Below are positions 15,107 through 21,860 of a stretch of DNA of 27,439 bases, one piece after another. Under the pieces are notes generated by a model. It worked only from the letters and a program-made list of their open reading frames with translations, was not told the origin of the DNA and did not search any database. A program made the translations under genes and the position numbers. Positions within the stretch are counted from its first letter, which is position 1, and the number at the start of each line of letters is the position of its first letter. Source of the DNA: Desulfosporosinus sp. (GTDB taxonomy: Bacteria; Bacillota; Desulfitobacteriia; Desulfitobacteriales; Desulfitobacteriaceae). The stretch spans positions 121,822-149,260 of the forward strand of contig DOPM01000046.1 in NCBI GenBank assembly GCA_003513495.1, read 5' to 3'.

Positions 15107-15139
15107 AGTATCTGTAAGTAGTCGGTCAAAATTCGGTCA
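15107..15139 (+). repeat. 33-bp repeat, copy C
   Basis: Thirty-two of 33 bases match copy A at 10246-10278, 4861 bp away in direct orientation. A further CTTCGGTCA follows within ten bases, giving three TCGGTCA half sites in a row. The flanks are much less similar than the repeat itself. Confidence 0.65.
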
Positions 15140-15289
15140 GTGCTTCGGTCAACAAATTAAATACTTAGTTATCAGAAATACTCATCCTAAGGAGCTTTAA
15201 ATGCTATTGAAGGTTTTTTCTTGTAAGATGTTCTGGAGTATCTCATATGCATTAGATAACTCCTCATACCCCTTCCTTATTTAATACTT

Positions 15290-15326
15290 CGCTTCAACTT
15301 TAATGTATCAAAGTTAACTTGAAGCG
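15290..15326. repeat. Inverted repeat CGCTTCAA/TTGAAGCG
   Basis: CGCTTCAA (15290-15297) and TTGAAGCG (15319-15326), with an inner CTTT/AAAG pairing. It lies at the end of a minus-strand gene fragment (reading YEELSNAYEILQ near 15205-15270), and may be its old promoter/operator or a terminator. Confidence 0.4.
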
Positions 15327-15417
15327 AGTGCTAAATATTAATAACGTTCGTTTATGATACTCTCGAAAAAAATCTCTAATTATTAACTACATTGGCAAAT
15401 TGGATATTGGGAAAACA

Positions 15418-15426
15418 TGGTATAAT
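15418..15426 (+). promoter_or_regulatory. Extended -10 promoter for DUF2971 gene
   Basis: TGGTATAAT (TG 15418-15419, TATAAT 15421-15426) is a good extended -10. The -35 is poor (TTGGAT at a short distance). Confidence 0.6.
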
Positions 15427-15432
15427 GTTTTG

Positions 15433-15468
15433 AAACCACATATTTTTTCTTTAAGCGAATGGTTTTTT
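15433..15468 (+). promoter_or_regulatory. Attenuator-like hairpin in leader
   Basis: AAACCA (15433-15438) pairs with TGGTTT (15460-15465) and runs into six T residues within about 40 bases of the transcription start. It resembles the leader ahead of the GHKL gene (AAACCG...CGGTTTTT). Confidence 0.4.
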
Positions 15469-15586
15469 ACATAGTTAGATATTCTTTGGGCTTGGTTATA
15501 TTCTTGAGAGGATAACATGAAACGTACCCCCGCTATAAGGGTATATAAAAAAGAGTAGGGCAGGAGTTATTAGGGAGGGGTTAATT

Positions 15587-16387
15587 ATGGAAGATACTAA
15601 ATTATGGAGATACTTTGATTTAATTAAATTTCTAACATTTGTTAATGGAGAACTCTATTTTACTCGTGCTGATAAATTCAAGGATAAATATGAAGGTGCT
15701 ATACCAAAACAAAATTACAATGCTCATGTAGAATGGATGATTAGTTCTGAAAGAAATCGCTCAAGGATAGATGAGATTAGGAAAGAGTTTTATGTTAAAT
15801 TTAAAGAGAAAAAAAACAAAGCGGCAATAAGTTGTTGGCATATTAATGAAAGCGAATCAGCTGCAATGTGGGAAACATACGCAAGGGCAGGACAGGGCAT
15901 AGCAATTAGCACTACAATTAATAAACTCAAAAAGATACAGAAACCTGATGGATTTGAGTTAGAGATGTTTAATGTTGAATACATTGATTTTGATAGGGAA
16001 TATGATGAGGATTATAACCGATTCGAATTACTTCCGTTCAAAAATAAAAGGAAAGAATTCCAATATGAACAAGAATTTCGAATGATACTATACCAAAATA
16101 ATCCACTTTCAGAACCATTCAAGGGCGTTGAAATTAACTTCTCTAACCCAATGAAAGTGGGTGATATAATAAAATATGGTTTTGTTTCTAAACTTAATGA
16201 TATTCCATCGGAAGGTATAAAAGTAAAAGTTAATCCCTATGAATTGATTGACGAAATTATAGCGTCGCCCTACATGAAAGATTATGAAATTATAGAGATA
16301 CAACGAATATTGGATTTGATTAATAAAGATAAACAGACAAATTTTACTATCAAAAGATCACACCTTTACGAAGATGTAAACTATTAA
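15587..16387 (+). CDS. DUF2971-family protein
   Basis: A 266-residue soluble protein with the DUF2971 pattern: N-terminal LYFTRADKFKDKYEG, central ISCWHINESESAAMWETYA followed by GQGIAIST, and a C-terminal strand-rich segment with YEQEFR. The biochemical function of this family is not established. Members are common in accessory and defence-rich regions and some have been linked to abortive infection, but that is only a hint here. ATG 15587 has AGGGAGGGG six bases upstream. The gene has its own extended -10 promoter and a leader with hairpins (also TACCC/GGGTA at 15525-15543), and a hairpin follows the stop. It appears to be a single-gene unit. Confidence 0.75.
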   Translation: MEDTKLWRYFDLIKFLTFVNGELYFTRADKFKDKYEGAIPKQNYNAHVEWMISSERNRSRIDEIRKEFYVKFKEKKNKAAISCWHINESESAAMWETYARAGQGIAISTTINKLKKIQKPDGFELEMFNVEYIDFDREYDEDYNRFELLPFKNKRKEFQYEQEFRMILYQNNPLSEPFKGVEINFSNPMKVGDIIKYGFVSKLNDIPSEGIKVKVNPYELIDEIIASPYMKDYEIIEIQRILDLINKDKQTNFTIKRSHLYEDVNY

Positions 16388-16395
16388 CTACTCAT

Positions 16396-16424
16396 GTCCA
16401 CCTGACTTTAGTTCGGGAGTTTTA
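16396..16424 (+). terminator. Possible terminator after DUF2971 gene
   Basis: CCTGA pairs with TCGGG (one G-T wobble) across seven bases, followed by AGTTTTAC. Short, with a weak T run. Confidence 0.35.
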
Positions 16425-16633
16425 CAAAATGGAACTCTTTGAAAGAGGCTAATCTAAGATAATCGATAGTTGGCTTAACCTCACCGAAAGAGTTAATTGT
16501 CTTAGACAAAATTTAAAATAAATTAAATATGAGAATGACTATTAGAACGCAACTGAGATAGTATGCTAATGTAAAATGAACCAACTATGGGTGTGATTAT
16601 TCAATCAATTATTTGAATGGATGAGAATAAAGG

Positions 16634-16933
16634 ATGAAAAATTGGAAAGTGCCTGTTGGGTTATTGTTACTACTGGTTTTGCTTGCGTATACACGAATGG
16701 ATACTATTGGTACGGTCACTAACGATGGGGACTTAGTCAAATACGTTTCCGATAGGTGGACTAGTACTAAATATCAGCGAATTTATAGTAGTAATTATAA
16801 AGAGTATCTTATTCATGGAAGTGAAAAATCTTTCAATAAAGCAAGTAACATTTGGTTTATTGGAGTGGGTTTAAGTTCACTATGGTTAATAACATCACTT
16901 TGCCTGACTAAATGGAGTAAGAGAAAAACTTAG
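16634..16933 (+). CDS. Small membrane protein
   Basis: A 99-residue protein with an N-terminal membrane segment (about residues 7-20, leucine-rich) and a second near 73-92, separated by a roughly 50-residue polar loop rich in Tyr/Ser/Lys. The ends are basic. No family recognised. The ribosome binding site is odd: AAAGG touches ATG 16634 directly and no better site lies upstream, so translation may be weak or the start may be misjudged. It opens a string of very short hydrophobic ORFs (16993, 17079, 17590). Confidence 0.55.
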   Translation: MKNWKVPVGLLLLLVLLAYTRMDTIGTVTNDGDLVKYVSDRWTSTKYQRIYSSNYKEYLIHGSEKSFNKASNIWFIGVGLSSLWLITSLCLTKWSKRKT

Positions 16934-16992
16934 AACATAGCAAAGAGTGAATGTCATTTGAAGAAAATAATGGGTCTAAAGGAGGATAAGTT

Positions 16993-17097
16993 ATGGTATA
17001 TCTATTGATTCCTATCTCTATGTTGTTGTTTTATACCATGTACTCACTGTCTGAAAAGTTCTTAGGGCGTGAACCATTATGGATAAAGTCTATGTAG
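16993..17097 (+). CDS. 34-residue membrane peptide
   Basis: ATG 16993 follows AAAGGAGG at a seven-base spacing, one of the best sites in the window. The product begins MVYLLIPISMLLFYTMYSL, one membrane helix, and ends in a short basic tail. Its end overlaps the next ORF (17079) by 19 bases, which suggests translational coupling. The function is unknown; it could be a small bacteriocin-, toxin- or transporter-accessory peptide. Confidence 0.5.
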   Translation: MVYLLIPISMLLFYTMYSLSEKFLGREPLWIKSM

Positions 17098-17225
17098 TGA
17101 TTAGTTTTTTTATAATTATGGCAACCCCTGTATTAGTAATACAAAAAGTATGGCATCTATTAGAATTTTCCATTATTACAATGTTTTATATTACTATTTT
17201 TTGTGAAATTGTACTTTTGTTTTAA
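17079..17225 (+). CDS. 48-residue membrane peptide, overlapping
   Basis: ATG 17079 lies inside the 34-residue ORF. The product has two hydrophobic stretches (starting MDKVYVVISFFIIMATPVL and IITMFYITIFCEIVLLF) with a short tryptophan-containing turn. No separate ribosome binding site is apparent, so coupling to the upstream ORF is likely. No family recognised. Confidence 0.45.
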   Translation: MDKVYVVISFFIIMATPVLVIQKVWHLLEFSIITMFYITIFCEIVLLF

Positions 17226-17284
17226 TTATTGATGTGATGCCTAGGGAAAAAACGAATCGTTAGTCTAGGAGGCAATAACAATTT

Positions 17285-17371
17285 ATGTCTACTTGTATCT
17301 TAGTACAATTAGTGGTAAAAGTTTCGTGCAATATCTGGTATTCTAGATATTTAAGCTCAAAGAGTAAGTAA
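17285..17371 (+). CDS. Possible 28-residue peptide
   Basis: ATG 17285 is 12 bases after AGGAGG (17267-17272), a long spacing. The peptide (MSTCILVQLVVKVSCNIWYS and eight more residues) has no homologue I can name. The strong ribosome binding site suggests that something is translated here, but the start may be mutated. Confidence 0.25.
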   Translation: MSTCILVQLVVKVSCNIWYSRYLSSKSK

Positions 17372-17383
17372 GGTGCTTGCTAA

Positions 17384-17578
17384 ATGGGAATAAACTTATT
17401 CATTTTAAAGGATGATGTTGGATATGAGTTAGAAGTTGAGGATGCGGAGCAATATGAATTATAAAAATACAATTTAGCAGGGCAAAGAGATAAAGATTCT
17501 GAAAGGACATTGATTAGTTGGAACGGTGGGAGCAATGTATACTACAAAGTTAAAATCAATAGAAATGTAAGTTTGTAG
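17384..17578 (+). pseudogene. Small gene interrupted by an in-frame TAA
   Basis: ATG 17384 encodes MGINLFILKDDVGYELEVED and six more residues, then TAA at 17462. The same frame continues for 37 protein-like codons (including SERTLISWNGGSNVYYKVKI) to TAG 17576. Read through, it would be a 63-residue protein with alternating strands. A nonsense mutation is the simplest explanation. Its end overlaps the ribosome binding site of the next ORF. Confidence 0.4.
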
Positions 17579-17589
17579 GAGGTAATTTC

Positions 17590-17763
17590 ATCATCAAACA
17601 TAGATTGTACTTATATTTATTAAGTTCACTAATCATTTTGGGAATGTCTGGTTTAGCATATTTAATAAGCCCATTATTAGGTAAGAGTATATTTCAATTG
17701 TATATGATAGGAGTTTTTATAGGATTAATAAGAATTGCTATAGACAAGGTAAATAAAAAGTGA
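17590..17763 (+). CDS. 57-residue membrane protein, no standard start codon
   Basis: AGGAGG (17577-17582) is followed seven bases later by ATCATCAAACAT, not by ATG, GTG or TTG. From ATC 17590 the frame runs 57 codons and encodes two membrane helices (LYLYLLSSLIILGMSGLAYL and around FQLYMIGVFIGLIRIAI) with a basic end (DKVNKK). Either ATC is used as a rare start, or an ATG has mutated and the gene is silent. No family recognised. Confidence 0.4.
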   Translation: MIKHRLYLYLLSSLIILGMSGLAYLISPLLGKSIFQLYMIGVFIGLIRIAIDKVNKK

Positions 17764-17795
17764 TTTTAAGAGATAAACTTACAAGCAAACGGCAT

Positions 17796-17819
17796 TAAGA
17801 AAGGTAGGGTAGCCCCTAC
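17796..17819 (-). terminator. Hairpin at 3' end of HNH gene
   Basis: GGTAGGG and CCCcTACC form a hairpin at the stop codon. The surrounding block matches 12270-12325, where it follows an integrase relic. Confidence 0.5.
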
Positions 17820-18886
17820 CTCTTAGACTTATTAATCAACAATTTTAACTCTTCAACTGTTATAAGGGGTTTTCTATGTATCATCCTGTGACAATTTGAA
17901 CAAAGTAAGGTAATGTCTTCGATTCTAGTTTCTTCCCCTTCTTTCATTTCAGATACCAACTTTTTATGATGACCCTCAATGAAGTCCATGCCCCTAACAC
18001 CATAGAACTCGCTAAAATCGAAATTGCACACTTCGCAAAATACATGCCCACAATGTTCTTTAGAAAACTTTTCTTTGGCTTTCTTAATTACTTTTGGGTC
18101 ACGTTCGAATATCCTATGTGTTCTAAATGCCATTTTTCCTTCTGGGTATCCTTTATCCTCTTCTTCGGTATCTTCTATAATGTTTGCTGAGTGTGTAAAA
18201 ATGAAATGGTTTAGGTCTTTACCTTGTTGAATAGAAAATTCCCCTATTGGAACTGGAAAAACTCTTCTGAACTCCTCTTTAAGCTCTTTTCGAAAGCGAA
18301 TACTTTGCAAGATTATTGATCTGTCTTCTTGGTTCTCAAATCTGTAATCAGCCAAGAAGATTTTGTTATTAAAAAGGACTCTAATCTTTCTAGCATTACC
18401 ACGTTCCACATAATAAGGAGAATTCTGAGGGTTAAAAACATCATGAAATTCTTTGTCAATTCGCACCCCATCGGTATATTGTGATGTGCCAATATTCTTT
18501 ATTAATTTTCTGGCGTTTAGAGGTGGAGTAAACCAGTCTAGGTTATTCTTTGGTGCTGTATTTAAGAATTGAGCATAACGGGTTAAAGACGAAATAATTT
18601 GCTTGTGCTGATCATCGTTCATTTCTAATAAGAAAGACAGGGCTTGATTGATTTCCAGATCCTTGAAAAAGCCTTTATGTTTATCAGTTAGACCTACATA
18701 GTTAAGTATACTGAAAGATTGCCACCCTCGACTATAATGTGCATCTAAGCCAAGAATATGTTCATCCAACCAACGCCTTGATTTACTTGTAAATAGGTAT
18801 TCAAAGATTATCCTATCTCTTAGACTCTCTTGGTAACTTTTATATTCTCTATCCCTAGGATTAAAAACTAAAGTAGGAAAAACCAA
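17816..18886 (-). CDS. HNH endonuclease, McrA-like C-terminus
   Basis: A 356-residue protein whose C-terminus is an HNH nuclease: CEVC (284-287), EGHHKK (H306, H307), LLCSNC (329-332) and HRMIH, the zinc-stabilised beta-beta-alpha-metal site of McrA-like enzymes. The N-terminal 270 residues are probably a DNA-recognition module but match nothing I can name. TTG 18886 (MVFPTLVFN) has AAAAGGGG nine bases before it; TTG 18895 touches that site and is less likely. It is not next to a methyltransferase, so modification-dependent (type IV) restriction or a homing-like activity are both open. Confidence 0.72.
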   Translation of the reverse strand: MVFPTLVFNPRDREYKSYQESLRDRIIFEYLFTSKSRRWLDEHILGLDAHYSRGWQSFSILNYVGLTDKHKGFFKDLEINQALSFLLEMNDDQHKQIISSLTRYAQFLNTAPKNNLDWFTPPLNARKLIKNIGTSQYTDGVRIDKEFHDVFNPQNSPYYVERGNARKIRVLFNNKIFLADYRFENQEDRSIILQSIRFRKELKEEFRRVFPVPIGEFSIQQGKDLNHFIFTHSANIIEDTEEEDKGYPEGKMAFRTHRIFERDPKVIKKAKEKFSKEHCGHVFCEVCNFDFSEFYGVRGMDFIEGHHKKLVSEMKEGEETRIEDITLLCSNCHRMIHRKPLITVEELKLLINKSKR

Positions 18887-18899
18887 TGTGACCAACCCC

Positions 18900-19200
18900 T
18901 TTTGGAAGATCTTTCTAAGGAAAAGTTATAACTAATCCCGCCAGATTTCAATAGCAAAGTAAGCGAATTTGAAAAAGATTCATAGTTAGTATGACATAGG
19001 GGCTATGGTGGTGGCTTCAAAGTCTGGATAATAGCCGATTAAATTATTATGTTTCCAGTTTTCAGGTGATAAAAGCTTAATATTTAGCAATTGATACGGA
19101 AAAGTAAACTAATTAGGAATTAACTCTATCCATAATGTATATTATGAGTCAACATTATGTTGCCAGTATACTCTTTCTGTTTTATAATCATCTTAGGCAG
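18900..19200. other. Divergent intergenic region
   Basis: Contains the inverted repeat CATAAT-GTAT-ATTATG (19131-19146) shortly before the recombinase gene, a possible operator. No gene is supported; the in-frame ATG at 19144 would add an unlikely hydrophobic leader to the recombinase and lacks a ribosome binding site. Confidence 0.4.
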
Positions 19201-19218
19201 AAAGAGAGGGATTACACT

Positions 19219-20082
19219 ATGGTAAATATAACTGAGTTACTTAATGATTTCAGGAATGAACTACTTAGAGAGGATAAGTCAGAAAACACAGTGGCTTCTT
19301 ATATAAGCGATATTAATAGTTTTTTATCATGGTACGAAGGTAGTACATCTGAAGGTATAGAGAAACTTATCGCCTTAGATTTAAAGGACTATCGGAGTTA
19401 TCTCCTCGGCAATCGGTCAGCTAAAGTAGCAACGGTTAATCGGAAAGTAGCAAGCATTAATAAATTTATGGACTGGCTACACAATGAAGGTCATTTGCAG
19501 AAGTCTTTGAAGCTTAAACAAGTCAAACAAAATACCCCTCAAGAGTTCAAGGGGTTAAGTGAACGAGAAGTTAAAACTTTACGGAAAGAAGTCCATAGAA
19601 ATGGAAATAAAAGAGATATTTTAATAATTGAACTGTTGCTTAATACTGGTCTGAGGGTTAGTGAACTTTGTAATATCAGAATCGGAGACATTGAGGCATC
19701 TGAGCGTAAAGGTCGAATCAAGGTAATGGGCAAAGGTATGAAGGAGAGAGTCTTACAGCTTAACAAAGAGGTTCGCGAAGCAATTGAGGAGTATCTTCAA
19801 GTCAGACCAAAGATGGACTGTGATTGTTTGTTTGTTGGTCAAAGAGGTGGATTGACCAGAAATGGAGTATTTAAGTCCATCAAAAAGTATGCTGATAGAA
19901 TTGGAATTGAGGTAAGCCCTCATACATTAAGGCATACTTTAGCTAGGAAGTTGCTTGAATCTGGCAGTGATATTACAACAGTCCAAGGAATTTTAGGACA
20001 TGAGAGGTTAGAGACTACAGCTATCTATACCAAAACTACACAAGACAAAATGGATAGGGATTTAGAAGGATTGAACTGGTAA
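19219..20082 (+). CDS. XerC/D-like tyrosine recombinase
   Basis: A 287-residue recombinase with every catalytic residue in place: R146 (TGLRVSEL), K172 (VMGKGMKER), H235 and R238 (PHTLRHT), H261 (LGHERLET) and Y270 (AIYTK). The N-terminal SAM-like domain (about 3-90) has the usual ENTVASYISDINSFLSW motif. Length and motifs are typical of XerC/XerD and of plasmid-borne resolvases of that family. ATG 19219 follows GAGAGGG by eight bases. The terminator stem includes the stop codon. It may resolve multimers or catalyse cassette exchange at the repeats in this plasmid; no dif-like site was identified beside it. Confidence 0.9.
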   Translation: MVNITELLNDFRNELLREDKSENTVASYISDINSFLSWYEGSTSEGIEKLIALDLKDYRSYLLGNRSAKVATVNRKVASINKFMDWLHNEGHLQKSLKLKQVKQNTPQEFKGLSEREVKTLRKEVHRNGNKRDILIIELLLNTGLRVSELCNIRIGDIEASERKGRIKVMGKGMKERVLQLNKEVREAIEEYLQVRPKMDCDCLFVGQRGGLTRNGVFKSIKKYADRIGIEVSPHTLRHTLARKLLESGSDITTVQGILGHERLETTAIYTKTTQDKMDRDLEGLNW

Positions 20083-20098
20083 GAACCAGTTCTTTTTT
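20073..20098 (+). terminator. Terminator overlapping recombinase stop codon
   Basis: GAACTGGT (20073-20080) pairs perfectly with ACCAGTTC (20085-20092), loop AAGA, followed by six T residues. The TAA stop (20080-20082) is part of the hairpin. Confidence 0.85.
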
Positions 20099-20203
20099 CT
20101 TTGGTGGTTAGTTATTTTGTCAGTGAAATTTCATTTAGTACGGCATAGAAATTTTAAAAGGTAGAGAAGATAACCTAAAGTACGAAATAAAGGAGCATTA
20201 GAT

Positions 20204-20527
20204 GTGGAAAATGAAAAAAAAGTTGCTATTTATCACGTGGTTCGTAGAAATGAAAACTTTGAAGAAACTGCAAACAGTATCTTTCAAATGGTAAAAGATA
20301 CTGAAAGAAATTTCCCCAGTAAGCAGAGGGTACTTTATCTTGATATTGAAGAACATAGAAATTCACCTGGTGGATTTGATAGCGATATGCTAGAGTTGCA
20401 AAAGGACTTTATAGTAGGTTTCCTGTTACCATACCTTTCTGAAGTGAATATGCCTCTTGGATCTGTAAAGAATCCAGATCAAAACAATGACATCCCAGAT
20501 GAATTGCAGATAAATGAAACCACTTGA
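20204..20527 (+). CDS. Hypothetical protein
   Basis: A 107-residue soluble protein from GTG 20204, eight bases after AAAGGAG. An ATG two bases earlier is out of frame and gives only a short basic peptide. It looks alpha/beta, with VAIYHVVRRNENFEETANSI at the start, a central VLYLDIEEHRN strand, and a polar, probably disordered end. No family recognised. Its neighbour at 20599 is 71 bases downstream on the same strand with no terminator between, so the two may work together. Confidence 0.6.
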   Translation: MENEKKVAIYHVVRRNENFEETANSIFQMVKDTERNFPSKQRVLYLDIEEHRNSPGGFDSDMLELQKDFIVGFLLPYLSEVNMPLGSVKNPDQNNDIPDELQINETT

Positions 20528-20598
20528 CCCTTGTCAGTGTGAGACTTTCTCGAAAATAGGATTATCAAAAAATTTATGAGGCATTGGAGGTAAATTAA

Positions 20599-20898
20599 AT
20601 GAATAACCCATTATTATTAATAACTAATAAACACGTGGAAAATTGTGGAACTCCTCCTTCTATTACCAATGAAGATCCCGATAAATATTTGGGCTATTTT
20701 GAAAACATTCATGGCGAACAATGGATTTTTATTTATGATCGAAAGAGCAAAAATGCTAAATTATATGGTGGTGATGTAGGATGGGATAATGCATTTGAAG
20801 TTCAAAACGGACAAGTAAAGGGTTTAATACTAGATGAAGTAGAAAAAATGTGGCTTGAGACGTGTTGGAAAGCATCAAATTATTTTTCTGAGTCATAA
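20599..20898 (+). CDS. Hypothetical protein, partner of upstream gene
   Basis: A 99-residue acidic protein with predicted beta strands (YLGYFENIHGEQWIFIYD, KLYGGDVGWD). The pattern, a small beta sandwich with a tryptophan-rich surface followed by a C-terminal helix, recalls immunity-type or SMI1-unrelated accessory proteins, but I cannot assign a family. ATG 20599 has GGAGG at good spacing. A strong terminator follows, closing the pair. Confidence 0.6.
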   Translation: MNNPLLLITNKHVENCGTPPSITNEDPDKYLGYFENIHGEQWIFIYDRKSKNAKLYGGDVGWDNAFEVQNGQVKGLILDEVEKMWLETCWKASNYFSES

Positions 20899-20942
20899 CC
20901 ACACTATATAAGTATATCGATAATGGTTCTAAAGCATGTTGG

Positions 20943-20965
20943 GAAGGGGGATACCCCTTCTTTTT
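20943..20965 (+). terminator. Terminator of two-gene unit
   Basis: GAAGGGG (20943-20949) and CCCCTTC (20954-20960), loop of four, then TTTTT. Confidence 0.85.
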
Positions 20966-21016
20966 ATTGGATAAAAGGGAGGGACAATTAACAATATTAA
21001 AGTGCCAGTTCGCTAC

Positions 21017-21130
21017 TCATAAACAGTAAGGTATATCTTCATCAATCGGTGAGTTATTGATTTCTTTTACTCTCTCATTGTGAAAAGAAAAATGAGGCAA
21101 ATAAGATTCTAATTGAATAGAGTGACAGAT
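21017..21130 (-). pseudogene. Possible C-terminal gene fragment
   Basis: A 37-codon open frame on the minus strand reads ESYLPHFSFHNERVKEINNS and ends PIDEDIPYCL before a stop. It looks protein-coding but has no start and is bounded by a stop upstream. Unknown family. Confidence 0.22.
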
Positions 21131-21241
21131 TTAAAGGTGTTAGCCTAATATTATCGAATTATAACTATATACTTACATATCTGTAATAGGTGCATAGACG
21201 TTATCTGAACTTATTAAAGCCATTTTTGAGGTGAAGATGAT

Positions 21242-21832
21242 TTGTATAAGACTATTGACTATTATAATAAAAATGCCGAAAAGTTCATCAAAGACACCTT
21301 GAACCTAGATGTAGAAGAATTGTATAAACCCTTTTTGAAATTGATACCATCAAATTCTACTATTCTTGATGCGGGGGCAGGTTCGGGCAGGGACACTCTT
21401 TACTTTATGAATAAAGGATTTAGTGTTGTTTCCATTGATGCTTCAGAGAGTATAGTTGAGCATTGTACTAGGATAACAGGTAAAGAATGTTTACTAATGA
21501 ATTTTGAGCAGATGGATTTTAGAGAATGTTTTGAAGGAATTTGGGCATGTGCCTCATTACTTCATATTCAAAGAGTTTCAATAGATAATGTCTTCTTTAA
21601 ATTGTACCAATCACTTAAACCAAACGGCGTATTGTACGCTTCGTTTAAATATGGAGAAAAGGAAGAGTTGAAAAACGAGAGATATTTTAATAATTACGAC
21701 GAAAAAACTTTTGCGGAGTTAATCGGGAGACACCCATACTTTAAAATTATTACGTTGTATATTACTGAAGATGTTAGACCAGATAAACCAGGAGAAAAGT
21801 GGCTCAATGTGTTAGTGATAAGGAGTTCTTAA
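21242..21832 (+). CDS. Class I SAM-dependent methyltransferase
   Basis: A 196-residue Rossmann-fold methyltransferase. Motif I is ILDAGAGSGRD (41-51), the acidic residue of motif II is D66 in SIDAS, and a motif IV-like segment is IWACASLLHI. This resembles TehB/UbiE-type small-molecule methyltransferases; there is no DPPY or NPPY, so an adenine-DNA methyltransferase is unlikely. TTG 21242 follows GAGGTG by eight bases; the nearby ATG 21238 is out of frame. It ends 28 bases before the HNH gene at 21861, which suggests joint expression. Substrate unknown. Confidence 0.8.
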   Translation: MYKTIDYYNKNAEKFIKDTLNLDVEELYKPFLKLIPSNSTILDAGAGSGRDTLYFMNKGFSVVSIDASESIVEHCTRITGKECLLMNFEQMDFRECFEGIWACASLLHIQRVSIDNVFFKLYQSLKPNGVLYASFKYGEKEELKNERYFNNYDEKTFAELIGRHPYFKIITLYITEDVRPDKPGEKWLNVLVIRSS

Positions 21833-21860
21833 AAGCAATTAATAAAAGAGGACTGATTAT

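Noticed and set aside
9987..15200. A complete integrase gene for this region
   Set aside because: Only 3' fragments are found; all frames upstream are interrupted.
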